DNA from: Bdellovibrio sp.
Lineage (GTDB): Bacteria > Bdellovibrionota > Bdellovibrionia > Bdellovibrionales > Bdellovibrionaceae
NCBI GenBank assembly: GCA_019104905.1
Contig: JAHRXB010000019.1
Location: forward strand, 1 to 24,212
DNA length: 24,212 bases
Direction of reading: 5' to 3'
Positions 7,891 through 19,163 of this stretch are shown here, in pieces (position 1 is the first letter of the stretch; the number at the start of each line of letters is the position of its first letter). Both the position numbers and the translations under genes were made by a program. Under the pieces are notes generated by a model. The model did no database searches and was not told the DNA's origin. It saw only the letters and a program-made list of their open reading frames with translations.

Positions 7891-9378
7891 CTAATGGCAG
7901 AACTCGTCCAGCGAAGTCTTGTTTTGTGGATAGGGCTTGCACACACGAGCGGCGAACTTCGCACCGGCCACATGCTGTGAAACAGTCCAATCAAAATCAA
8001 TCTCCCAACTTTTAATTTTTGCCAGGGCCTTTCGGCACGACTCGGCTGTCAATCCGCTTCCACAAATATTGAGAGGCAACTCCGTCTGGGAGACCAGCCA
8101 TTTCATAAAGGGATGAGGACCGAAGAGCTGATCGCGCGAGCAGGGCAGGCTGACGCCGGCAATTTCGCCGCTGACGTGCCAGGAAGCATAAAGACCACTG
8201 GCAATCATATTATCCATATAAGCTTGAAGAAGTCCTTGAGCACGTTGTTCAAGGCGAGGAACGTCGAGCTCCAGAGGGGCTCCGACGGCTTTGAGGAGAT
8301 CACAAAAAACATCTTCTTTCGCGCTCTTGGTTTGACACTGTTTGCTGCGCCCTTTCGCAAGTGCATTTTGAATCACGGCCTCTTCAAAGCGAAGGCGAGG
8401 GGGGCGTCCTTTGATTTGTGGATCTCTTTGCAGGCGCCAGAAAAGATGTGCGGGAACTTCGATATTTTGGCAAAGACGAATGCCACGATAAAGATTGGCC
8501 GCCATGGATTCGACCTTCACGGCCAGCAAAGGATTCAGTCCGGCCTCGATCATTTGGCAAGTCATGAATGCCGCGCCTAAAACGTGGTAGTTCTTGCTCG
8601 CAACTTGTTCCGCCTTTTTGCCGGGGTATTGAGTTTCTAGAATTCTTCTTTTTAATGAAGCATCAATATCGGCATTGTCGGCCAAAGCTCCAGCGATATA
8701 AAAATCGGCAGTTCTGGCGGGGCAGGGGGACTCTTGATTTTCTTCACCGTCAGGCAGTTCAAAAAACTCGTCATGGCGATAGCCCTTTGCCAATAGTTGT
8801 TCTTCGACGGTGTCGTTGAGAAACTCACCTTGTTTCAGATCATCATGGCCACACATGCCAATCAAAGTGAGGGCGGCATTGGGATTCCCTTTGGTATAGT
8901 GCATAGCTTTTTCATAGAGCCAACCGGGTTTTAAGTCTTTGCGATTCCTTCCCGCCTTGTCTCCCAAAGAGGTTCGACTATGGCGATTCTCTTTTTCGTC
9001 GATGAGTTGGGTTTGACGAGTGCTCAATCGTAAGTCGCGATAGAATAACAATGCCTTTTCGGCGAAGCATTTGTTGTTTGAAAAGTGGTGTTGAAAATAG
9101 TTGCTCACTCCAGAGTTTTTAGAGGCGACTTGAGTGTCGGTCGCGTAAGCTCGAGGATCCAGAATTTGATAATATCTTTTGAGCCCGTATTTTACGCCGG
9201 AGTCAGGAAGAGAATTTATCAAGGCGGTAGCGATACGGTCCGCCGAAGAAATACCATTTTTTTGGGGAGCCGAAGTCGGTGAGGTTTGGCCCCACGAGGT
9301 GCTTGAGCAAAACAAGGCGATTCCAAGTAGGACTTGGGAGAAATGTTTCAGGATGAGACGTTTTTCGTGTGTTAACAC
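7891..9378 (-). CDS. Secreted cysteine-containing hypothetical protein, 495 residues
   Basis: I do not recognise the family. The frame extends upstream to an ATG at 9483, but I prefer the GTG at 9376-9378: GAGG (9387-9390) lies 8 bases upstream, and this start leads directly into a signal peptide (about residues 1-31, LILKHFSQVLLGIALFCSST then SWGQ). The longer start would bury that signal about 45 residues in. The mature protein carries 12 cysteines spread along its length (for example NNKCFAEK, IGMCGHDD, SPCPAR, LPCSRDQ, NICGSG, and EFCH at the end). That suits a disulphide-bonded periplasmic or secreted protein. The central part (NPNAALTLIGMCGHDDL) looks helical. No catalytic signature is apparent. 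It is followed by a second secreted protein on the same strand. Confidence 0.75.
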   Translation of the reverse strand: MLTHEKRLILKHFSQVLLGIALFCSSTSWGQTSPTSAPQKNGISSADRIATALINSLPDSGVKYGLKRYYQILDPRAYATDTQVASKNSGVSNYFQHHFSNNKCFAEKALLFYRDLRLSTRQTQLIDEKENRHSRTSLGDKAGRNRKDLKPGWLYEKAMHYTKGNPNAALTLIGMCGHDDLKQGEFLNDTVEEQLLAKGYRHDEFFELPDGEENQESPCPARTADFYIAGALADNADIDASLKRRILETQYPGKKAEQVASKNYHVLGAAFMTCQMIEAGLNPLLAVKVESMAANLYRGIRLCQNIEVPAHLFWRLQRDPQIKGRPPRLRFEEAVIQNALAKGRSKQCQTKSAKEDVFCDLLKAVGAPLELDVPRLEQRAQGLLQAYMDNMIASGLYASWHVSGEIAGVSLPCSRDQLFGPHPFMKWLVSQTELPLNICGSGLTAESCRKALAKIKSWEIDFDWTVSQHVAGAKFAARVCKPYPQNKTSLDEFCH

Positions 9379-9545
9379 AGGGGGCACCTCAAAGAGGGTC
9401 AGATGCAAGACGTATGCTGGGGAGTCGTGGAATTTAGGGGAGTTGACCTTGGGGTTGGTGTCAGAAATTGGGGAGATCGACAATTCTGGCGGGGCTTCCC
9501 TCAGGGGATGGGAGCGGGCTAATGAATTCTTGGATCTGGTATCTT

Positions 9546-10673
9546 TTAGAGCGAAAAAAACGGCTCCATCTCAACAGCCTTCTCATTAGCAGGGTGCAAG
9601 AACGAAGGAGGCTCTTGATCGGGTCGCATTAATAGATAGACCCCGAACGGCATTTTTGCCGAGATCCAGTTGGGCGGGCGACGATAGATGTACTCAGAGC
9701 GCGTCTGATTATAAACCAGAAATTCGTTTTCTTGGGCCTCGTCGAAAGCCTTCCAAAGAAGACTCTCAAAAATATCGCCGTTATCGGCCAGAAGAAAATT
9801 CATGTACTTAAAATTCAGACCGGCTTCGATCTTCAGGCGTGAATAGGGCTTCGTCAAAGTGCGGGTCCATCCGAGCATTTTCCCGAACTTTAAAAACTGG
9901 CGGAAGTTATGGGCTCGCAACGAGTATTGCATGGGAATAAAATCCTGCAAACCTCCTGAAGACCATGGGGCCGCGCAGCCCACAATGTTTTCATTCCTGT
10001 CAAAGGCGATCAGGAAGTCTTCTAGCTTGAGTCCTTTCCAACGCTCCAATTTCTCATAGAAGCTGTAGGTGTCCCAAACTGTCGCCAGATCTTTCTGTCT
10101 TGATTTTTGAGAGATATAATAAATCAAGGCATCCACGTTCGATGAGTTGCCTCGGCGAATGCGCAGATGCGGAAGGGGATTGCTGGCCCAAGGCAGACGT
10201 CCATGAACCGAGACCATGTTGAAGCGTCGGAAAAGATAGTAGTGAGGTAAAGGGCGCTTCATTGTGCGGGGGCGAACGAAGGCATTCAGCGCTTGCACCT
10301 CGCTCATGCTTAAAACCGAAAACAGGTACTCGCACCCAAAGGTTTTAAAGACCTCGTCCATCACCGGTAAAAAGTGCTGGGACCATTCCAAAATAGCCCG
10401 GCGGTTGGAAGAGATGCGTAGATCTCGGCCAAAAGCAACGGGACGGACCTTGTTGTCGAGAAGAACATCACGCATGACGAAGCTTGCCATCCCCTCAAGT
10501 TTATCTTCATCTCTTAAAAGATAAGTGAGATGGCGATCGGATTGAATCGAGTAAGGAGCAAAAAAATCCCCATCACGATCAATCTTCATTTCGACCAGGC
10601 CGCGCAAGGGGAAGCTTTTGTAAAATTCAGTAAGGGCTTGAGAATCTTCCGGTTTGGCGATGTCGAGCTTCAT
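9546..10673 (-). CDS. GNAT-like acyltransferase-fold protein (tentative), 375 residues
   Basis: The start is taken as the ATG at 10671-10673, which shares one base with the stop of the adenosyltransferase gene (TAATG). This is a classic translational coupling; a TTG five codons earlier is in frame but less likely. The soluble protein begins MKLDIAKPEDSQALTEFYKS, a common way for GNAT acetyltransferases to open. It then has GMASFVMRDVLL and RDLRISSNRRA, which resemble GNAT strand 4 and a degraded acetyl-CoA loop (consensus R/Q-x-x-G-x-G/A). A second half (about 180-340, with LEDFLIAFDRNENIVGCAAPW) may be another copy of the fold. The pyrophosphate-binding loop lacks the usual glycines, so catalytic activity is doubtful. 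The link with B12 adenosylation is by coupling only; no shared function is known to me. Confidence 0.5.
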   Translation of the reverse strand: MKLDIAKPEDSQALTEFYKSFPLRGLVEMKIDRDGDFFAPYSIQSDRHLTYLLRDEDKLEGMASFVMRDVLLDNKVRPVAFGRDLRISSNRRAILEWSQHFLPVMDEVFKTFGCEYLFSVLSMSEVQALNAFVRPRTMKRPLPHYYLFRRFNMVSVHGRLPWASNPLPHLRIRRGNSSNVDALIYYISQKSRQKDLATVWDTYSFYEKLERWKGLKLEDFLIAFDRNENIVGCAAPWSSGGLQDFIPMQYSLRAHNFRQFLKFGKMLGWTRTLTKPYSRLKIEAGLNFKYMNFLLADNGDIFESLLWKAFDEAQENEFLVYNQTRSEYIYRRPPNWISAKMPFGVYLLMRPDQEPPSFLHPANEKAVEMEPFFSL

Positions 10674-11248
10674 TAAGTTTTTTTCCAAAGAACATCTTGG
10701 TGCTGAGTCTTGAAATTCACCCAGCGAGCCGCCACAAAAAGATAGTCACTGAGGCGATTGAGGTATTGAAGAGCGGGAAGATAGCGGTCGTCTTTGACGG
10801 CGATCTCTGCAGAGCGCCGTTCACTGCGACGACAGAACGTGCGTGCCACATGAAGATGGGCCGCGACGGGGTGTCCTCCTGGCAGAATGAAGTTACGAAG
10901 CTCTGGAAGTTGTGCGCTCATCTCGTCAATTTGAACTTCAATAAAGCGAATTTGTTCTTCGGTGATCGGAGGAAGCATTTTAAAAACCTCCTCTTTTTCA
11001 GTGGCAAGAAGACTGCCGATGTTAAAAAGTTCATTTTGAATCTTTTCAAGGGGGCTGTCTAACTCTCTGAGGTCGGCAAAGCCGGTCAGAGCAGAACGGA
11101 CGACGCCTAAATAGCTGTTGAGTTCGTCCACGGTTCCATAAGCTTCAACGCGAGGATTGAATTTTTCTACACAAGAGCCATCGACCAAGCGTGTGGTGCC
11201 CTTGTCACCTGTGCGCGTATAAATTTTAGCTTTGGGAGCGTTCGTCAT
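10673..11248 (-). CDS. pduO: Cob(I)alamin adenosyltransferase, PduO type
   Basis: It transfers the 5'-deoxyadenosyl group of ATP to cob(I)alamin, forming adenosylcobalamin in the cytoplasm. The protein is 191 residues, normal for single-domain PduO/MMAB enzymes. Visible motifs are the N-terminal ATP loop TRTGDKGTT (11-19), YGTVDELNS (37-45), FILPGG (120-125), the arginine-rich helix ARTFCRRSERR (135-145) and LNRLSDYLF (163-171), all characteristic of this family. AAGGA lies 8 bases before the ATG. It is divergent from the plus-strand gene at 11327 and coupled to the next minus-strand gene through TAATG. The obvious user of its product in this window is NrdJ. The name cobO belongs to an unrelated family and does not apply. 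Confidence 0.93.
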   Translation of the reverse strand: MTNAPKAKIYTRTGDKGTTRLVDGSCVEKFNPRVEAYGTVDELNSYLGVVRSALTGFADLRELDSPLEKIQNELFNIGSLLATEKEEVFKMLPPITEEQIRFIEVQIDEMSAQLPELRNFILPGGHPVAAHLHVARTFCRRSERRSAEIAVKDDRYLPALQYLNRLSDYLFVAARWVNFKTQHQDVLWKKT

Positions 11249-11326
11249 AATAAAAGTCCTTTATTAAAGTCTTGCTTTTTCTGCGCAAGAGGTCAAGGTA
11301 GAAGGGTAAGGTTTACGGGAGCAAAC

Positions 11327-12139
11327 ATGACAGCAAATGAAGTGCCTTTGATCGTAACGATCCCGCATTCGGGAGAAAAAATTCCACCACAAACTCCGTG
11401 GCTCAATACTCTGCCAGAGGAAATTTTGATGTGTGACGTCGATCGTTATGTGGATTTTCTTTATGAGCCGACCTTGCACAAGCTTCATATCCCCTATGTG
11501 AAAACGGAATGGCATCGTTATGCCGCCGATCTCAACCGTATTCCCGAGGACGTCGATGCTTCATCCGTTATCGGCAATCCCAACCCCGCAGGGATGCACA
11601 ATCGAGGATTTCATTGGGTCATCACGACCTACAAGCACGTGCTCATGAAAGAACCCATGACTCCCGAAACCCATGAGGAATTGGTTCGATTGATTTACGA
11701 ACCTTTCCACGCGGGCGTCCGAGGGCTTTATCAAAAACTCCATGAGAAAGGTTTTAAGAAGACCTTTCATATCGATGCTCATAGCATGCCTTCCCTGGGT
11801 ACCAGTGAACATCGTGATCCGGGAGAGCTGCGGGCAGATATTGTGGTCAGTGACAGTAAGGGAAAAAGTTGTGACCCACGCTTTAAGGATCTGGTGATTG
11901 CGGCTTATGCGACGGCGGGCTTTAAGGTTGGCTACAACTGGCCATACTTTGGGGGGCGTGTCACAGAGCAGTATGGGGACCCGAAGCGAGAGCAGCACAC
12001 TCTTCAGGTGGAGATGAACCGATCTCTTTATATGGATGAAAAGACAAAGAAGCTAAAGCCTGAAGAGGCCAAGAAGGTTCAAGAGAAAGTCCTTTTTGCT
12101 TTGAGCTATGTCCGCAACAATTTGCTGCATATAATGTAG
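11327..12139 (+). CDS. N-formylglutamate amidohydrolase family protein
   Basis: Family members hydrolyse N-formyl-L-glutamate to glutamate and formate, the last step of one histidine degradation route. The 270-residue soluble protein has the family landmarks: IPHSG (12-16), DVDRYVDFLY (37-46), AADLNR (66-71), the metal-site sequence HIDAHSM (148-154), GGRVTEQYG (209-217) and LQVEMNRSLYMDE (226-238). This set of His, Asp and Glu residues fits a zinc hydrolase. GGGAG precedes the ATG by about 7 bases. No hut genes are nearby, so its physiological substrate is uncertain, and related N-acyl amino acids are possible. It has its own promoter region, since pduO is divergent on one side and 95 bases separate it from resB on the other. 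Confidence 0.85.
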   Translation: MTANEVPLIVTIPHSGEKIPPQTPWLNTLPEEILMCDVDRYVDFLYEPTLHKLHIPYVKTEWHRYAADLNRIPEDVDASSVIGNPNPAGMHNRGFHWVITTYKHVLMKEPMTPETHEELVRLIYEPFHAGVRGLYQKLHEKGFKKTFHIDAHSMPSLGTSEHRDPGELRADIVVSDSKGKSCDPRFKDLVIAAYATAGFKVGYNWPYFGGRVTEQYGDPKREQHTLQVEMNRSLYMDEKTKKLKPEEAKKVQEKVLFALSYVRNNLLHIM

Positions 12140-12221
12140 AGCGTCGAAGAGGGAAAAGCGTAGTCAGTGAACGGCACTTAAACTATTGATAGCAATACGC
12201 AAAAAACAACTGGCTCTCAGC

Positions 12222-12226
12222 AAGGA
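12222..12226 (+). promoter_or_regulatory. Ribosome-binding site that fixes a TTG start for resB
   Basis: AAGGA ends 8 bases before the TTG at 12235, a normal spacing. An ATG at 12228 is out of frame and almost touches the site, and the next in-frame candidate (GTG at 12250) is 23 bases away. The TTG is therefore the best-supported start. Confidence 0.6.
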
Positions 12227-12234
12227 CATGCTCA

Positions 12235-13647
12235 TTGGATAATACTAGTGTGCCAAAGAAATCTCTTCTCAAAAGACTTAATAAGCCCTTGGCTTCTTTA
12301 AAGCTTGCGGTGTTCATCATTGTGGCCCTTGCGGCGATTACGGCCGTGGGCACTATTGTTGAGGCTAAGTACGATGCCTATGCCGCCAAGAAGCTCGTCT
12401 ATGACACTTGGTTTATGTATGCGGTGATGGGGTTGTTGGTCATCAACTTGACGGCGGTGATGCTGGATCGGTGGCCTTGGAGAAAGCGCCACGCTGCCTT
12501 TGTTCTTGCGCATATTGGTATCATCATTCTGTTAGCCGGCGCGTGGTTGACCATGGAGTATGGTCTTGATGGTTCCATGAGAGTGGGGATTGGCGAAACC
12601 AACAACCTTGTTCAGGTCGCCCAGACGGATCTGGTTGTCTACTCTTCATTTGATGGGGATCGCTATTCCAAAACACTTGAGCAAGAAGTGGATTTCTTCA
12701 AAAAGCCCCCCACAGTCGAACATCCTTTTATCGTGCCCGCTTTGAGTGGCGAGATTCGCATTGTCGACTATCAAAAATACGTGATTCCGTCCCGCAAGGT
12801 GGTTGCCGATGAGTCCGGCAAAGGTGGAGCCGGTCTGCGCTTTCAATTGCAAAACGCCAACGTCAACGTGATTGAGTGGTTGGTGCAAAGAAAGCCTGAT
12901 ACGGTGGCGACTCATAATTTCGGACCCGCGCAAATTCATTTGGGACCGGCTCCTGAAAAAGGCCGGGAGGCCAATGAGATATTCTTAACACCCTCTAAAG
13001 AGGGGCTTCGTTATGTGGTCTTTCAAAAAGACAGCGACAAACCTTTGAAAAAAGGTGTGGTTAAAGAAGGGGATGTCTTTGATCCTGGCTACAAGATGTC
13101 GCTGCAGTTCCGTGTTTTGCGCTATTTGCCGACAGCCCTTGAAGAGTGGGATTTAAAGCCCGCCGAGCGTCCGTCGCCGATGACGACCTCAGCGATTAAA
13201 ATTCTTTTTGAAGGTAAAGAGCACTGGGTTTTGCTGAACGATATGACGAAGTTATTTACCAATAATGCTGTCTATCTTTTGACCTACGGCAATCGCCGTG
13301 TGGATTTGGGTTTTCCTTTGAAGCTAAAGAACTTCGAAGTCAGTCGCTATCAAGGAACGATGCGTGCGATGGCTTATCAAAGTGTTGTAGAGGTTCCTGA
13401 TTCCGGCGAGCATCTGATTTCAATGAATGAGCCCTTAAAATACAAGGGACTTACGATTTATCAGGCCAGCTTCCAAGAGGAGCAGGGGAAGCCCGTGGCT
13501 TCGATTTTTTCTGTCAACCAAGATCCGGGACGTTTTTTAAAATACCTTGGTTCTTTGGTGCTGAGTTTAGGGATTGTTTTATTAATGTGGTTTAAACACC
13601 TCGATTTTAGAATTGCGAGCAAGTCGCAAAAGGAAAACGGGAATTGA
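12235..13647 (+). CDS. resB: System II cytochrome c maturation protein ResB (Ccs1)
   Basis: ResB forms the haem-handling complex with CcsA that attaches haem to CXXCH motifs outside the inner membrane. The 470-residue protein has three membrane helices near the N-terminus (about 23-42, 59-78 and 87-106), the third with His86 and His93 close by. A large periplasmic domain (about 107-430) contains the family sequence YKGLTIYQASFQEE near its end, and a final helix lies at about 433-455. This is the standard ResB layout. The start is TTG with AAGGA upstream. Its stop is 2 bases before ccsA, so the two are co-transcribed. The act operon downstream is the likely client, with six haem-attachment sites. 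Confidence 0.92.
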   Translation: MDNTSVPKKSLLKRLNKPLASLKLAVFIIVALAAITAVGTIVEAKYDAYAAKKLVYDTWFMYAVMGLLVINLTAVMLDRWPWRKRHAAFVLAHIGIIILLAGAWLTMEYGLDGSMRVGIGETNNLVQVAQTDLVVYSSFDGDRYSKTLEQEVDFFKKPPTVEHPFIVPALSGEIRIVDYQKYVIPSRKVVADESGKGGAGLRFQLQNANVNVIEWLVQRKPDTVATHNFGPAQIHLGPAPEKGREANEIFLTPSKEGLRYVVFQKDSDKPLKKGVVKEGDVFDPGYKMSLQFRVLRYLPTALEEWDLKPAERPSPMTTSAIKILFEGKEHWVLLNDMTKLFTNNAVYLLTYGNRRVDLGFPLKLKNFEVSRYQGTMRAMAYQSVVEVPDSGEHLISMNEPLKYKGLTIYQASFQEEQGKPVASIFSVNQDPGRFLKYLGSLVLSLGIVLLMWFKHLDFRIASKSQKENGN

Positions 13648-13649
13648 AT

Positions 13650-15275
13650 ATGAAGAAGTTTTTTCTAGTACTGGCCTCTCTGCTATTGAGTGTGACGGTT
13701 TATGCAAAAGCAGGTGATGCGCTAAAGTATCTTCCGGTGCAAGACGGCGGGCGTATTAAGCCTTACGACAGTTTCTCGCGGGAGATGTTAGAGATTGTTT
13801 ACGGCAAGACAACCTATGAAGGTCGTGCGGCGACCGAGATCGTGATGACTTGGATGTTGTCGCCACAGGCTTGGCAGGACAAAAAGATTTTTGAAGTTCG
13901 TAATCACGAAGTTTTGGAGGCCATGAAGCTTCCGAAAGATCAGCGTTACTTTTCTGGTGAAGAGTTATTTGGCAACGAACGTTTTGCGTTGCTTCGTCAA
14001 GAGCTTCAAGGGAAGCGCGAATCAAAAGAAAAACTCAATCCTTACTTCCAAGCATTGCAACGCCTAGAAAATCAGTTCTTCGTATTTCAGGAAATCGCGG
14101 CAGGCCGGATGTTGAAATTGGTTCCGCCTAAAGAGGGAAATTCTTGGGTGGCAGTCGCTGATTTAGAGCCAGCTCAGCAAGAAAAATTCCTGGCGATGAC
14201 CAAAGCCTTTGTGAACCACATCGGGGCGATGGCAAAGAATGAAAGCACTTCGCAAACAGCCGTAGATCTTGATAATGCCGTTAAAGGCTTTGAAGAGTCT
14301 GCGCGCGCAGTCAATCCGGGACTTTATGAACACAGTGGAACGATTTCCGCCGAGGTTCATTATAATAGCTTCCATCCGTTCCGTTGGGCTTATATCTTTT
14401 ACTTCCTGGCCTTCATCGTTTTGTTGTTGGTGTGGACTTTAAGTAAAGAGTCCTTGATGAAAATCGCCTGGGTCTTTCTGGCGATTGGTTTTGTTTTGAA
14501 CACCTATGGCTTTGGTGTGCGTATGTACATCATGGATCGAGCGCCCGTTTCGAATATGTATGAAACGGTGGTGTGGGTTTCTTGGGGCGTGGTCCTTTTT
14601 GCGGCGATTTTAGAGATCATCTACAAATTCCGTCTTATTTTGGTGGCAGGGACTTTGGTTGCCGCCTTCGGTCTTGTGATCGCCGATTTTGCTCCAGCAG
14701 TTTTAGACCCGACTCTACAGCCTTTAGAGCCGGTTTTGCGTAGCAACTATTGGCTGACCATTCACGTAATGACCATCACTATTAGTTATGCGGCTTTCTT
14801 CTTGGCGTTTGGTTTGGGTGATATTGGTTTAATCTATTATTTGCGCGGCGAGGAAAAACATCACGAAAAGATCAAAGCAGTGGTGATGGGGATCTATCGT
14901 TCTATGCAAATTGGTGTCGCCTTCTTGGCTCCGGGGATTATCCTGGGTGGTATCTGGGCTGATTATTCATGGGGTCGTTTCTGGGGCTGGGACCCAAAAG
15001 AGACTTGGGCGTTGATTGCGCTTCTTGGGTACTTGGCGGTTCTTCATGCGCGCTATGCGGGTATGATCAAACATTTTGGAATGGTAGTGACGGCGATTAT
15101 CACGTTCTCTTTAGTGATCATGGCTTGGTATGGAGTGAACTTCGTTCTTGGTGCGGGGCTTCATTCTTACGGCTTTGGGGCCGGGGGGGTTGAGTACGTG
15201 TCTGCTTTTGTGGCAGCACATATCTTGATGGTGATCTACGTCAGTATGATTAGAGCAGGAAAACGTAAAGGTTAA
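13650..15275 (+). CDS. ccsA: System II cytochrome c haem lyase CcsA with an N-terminal periplasmic domain
   Basis: CcsA carries haem across the membrane and ligates it to apocytochromes together with ResB. I start at ATG 13650 (GGGA at 13639-13642 just upstream), which gives a signal-like N-terminus (MKKFFLVLASLLLSVTVYA); a TTG two codons earlier is not needed. The protein is 541 residues, far longer than typical CcsA (about 250-330), because about 240 extracytoplasmic residues precede the membrane part. About eight helices follow (roughly 246-535). The tryptophan-rich WWD motif is at about 436-453 (WADYSWGRFWGWDPKETW), flanked by the haem-ligand candidates His372 and His505, with His466 just after it. 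The extra N-terminal domain is not separately known to me. It is followed by a 196-base gap before actA. Confidence 0.93.
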   Translation: MKKFFLVLASLLLSVTVYAKAGDALKYLPVQDGGRIKPYDSFSREMLEIVYGKTTYEGRAATEIVMTWMLSPQAWQDKKIFEVRNHEVLEAMKLPKDQRYFSGEELFGNERFALLRQELQGKRESKEKLNPYFQALQRLENQFFVFQEIAAGRMLKLVPPKEGNSWVAVADLEPAQQEKFLAMTKAFVNHIGAMAKNESTSQTAVDLDNAVKGFEESARAVNPGLYEHSGTISAEVHYNSFHPFRWAYIFYFLAFIVLLLVWTLSKESLMKIAWVFLAIGFVLNTYGFGVRMYIMDRAPVSNMYETVVWVSWGVVLFAAILEIIYKFRLILVAGTLVAAFGLVIADFAPAVLDPTLQPLEPVLRSNYWLTIHVMTITISYAAFFLAFGLGDIGLIYYLRGEEKHHEKIKAVVMGIYRSMQIGVAFLAPGIILGGIWADYSWGRFWGWDPKETWALIALLGYLAVLHARYAGMIKHFGMVVTAIITFSLVIMAWYGVNFVLGAGLHSYGFGAGGVEYVSAFVAAHILMVIYVSMIRAGKRKG

Positions 15276-15471
15276 AGTAACAACGGGTTGAAGAGATCGG
15301 GTGTTGCTGAGTTAGTGTGCTGAAAATGTGTGGGAGTCCTTCTTTTTCATTATGTTTGCAAAAAGATGATGGACAACAGAACTTTTCCACCATTAAATAG
15401 GTGCAAACTAAAATTAGGACAGCATTCGTTTGTCTTTGGCCCACACCGTAGTGAGTTAGCGAAGGATGATT
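15276..15471. other. Non-coding leader of the act operon
   Basis: No gene or clear terminator is visible here. The region probably holds the promoter for the ACIII operon: TAAAAT at 15409-15414 is a 5/6 match to a -10 box but lacks a good -35. AAGGA at 15462-15466 is the actA ribosome-binding site. Read-through from ccsA is possible. Confidence 0.4.
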
Positions 15472-16011
15472 ATGCATCGGGTATTCAACAGATCGGCGGC
15501 GAGCGCATTGGCGTTTTTAGGCGCGCTCATGGTTTCAACACTTCTCACAGGCTGCAAATTTCAGCCTGGGTTTGGTTACAATAAGGGATATGCTCCAGAG
15601 CAGCCAATTCCTTTTGACCATTCCCTGCATGTGGGAACACACAAAATGCAGTGTCAGTACTGCCACAATCAGGTGGAAAGAACGAAGCACGCAAATATTC
15701 CTGCACTTTCAACGTGCATGAACTGTCACCTTCAGGTGGGAACAGATAAGCCCAATATTCAAAAGCTTCGTGAGGCTTATGATAGCGGAGCCTCCATTGA
15801 ATGGACTCGCGTTCACATGCTTCCAGACTTTGTTCACTTCAATCACAACGCCCATATTGCTAAAGGTGTGAACTGCCAAACATGTCACGGTCCGATCGAG
15901 ACAATGACCAAGGTTCAGCAGTTCTCTGATCTTTCCATGGGTTGGTGTGTGAACTGTCATCGTCAGCCAGAGAATAAAGCACCTCTCAACTGTTCAACTT
16001 GTCACTACTAA
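15472..16011 (+). CDS. actA: Alternative complex III subunit ActA, pentahaem cytochrome c
   Basis: ActA holds the haem chain that takes electrons out of ACIII, the quinol:electron acceptor oxidoreductase that replaces the bc1 complex. The start is ATG 15472, with AAGGA 5 bases upstream; an ATG at 15466 overlaps that site and is rejected. The 179-residue protein has exactly five haem-binding motifs: CQYCH (61), CMNCH (82), CQTCH (135), CVNCH (159) and CSTCH (174). The N-terminal hydrophobic segment (about 9-27) ends in LLTGC, a lipobox with Cys28 as the possible lipid anchor. A plain membrane anchor is the alternative. It is the first gene of a six-gene operon and ends 17 bases before actB. 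Haem attachment would depend on ResB/CcsA just upstream. Confidence 0.94.
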   Translation: MHRVFNRSAASALAFLGALMVSTLLTGCKFQPGFGYNKGYAPEQPIPFDHSLHVGTHKMQCQYCHNQVERTKHANIPALSTCMNCHLQVGTDKPNIQKLREAYDSGASIEWTRVHMLPDFVHFNHNAHIAKGVNCQTCHGPIETMTKVQQFSDLSMGWCVNCHRQPENKAPLNCSTCHY

Positions 16012-16028
16012 GGATTTCGGAAGGTACC

Positions 16029-19159
<3,131 letters not shown>

Positions 19160-19163
<4 letters not shown>

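Noticed and set aside
9379..9483. Longer ATG start for the 495-residue secreted protein
   Set aside because: It would place the signal peptide about 45 residues in, while the GTG at 9378 has a ribosome-binding site at good spacing.
12184..12197. FNR-like or other operator at TATTG-ATAG-CAATA upstream of resB
   Set aside because: Only one half resembles the FNR consensus, and the short symmetry may be chance.
15466..15471. ATG at 15466 as the actA start
   Set aside because: The AAGGA ribosome-binding site overlaps it; the ATG at 15472 has correct spacing.
15999..16028. TTG start extending actB into the end of actA
   Set aside because: The ATG at 16029 has GGAAGG directly upstream, and the extension adds nothing family-like.
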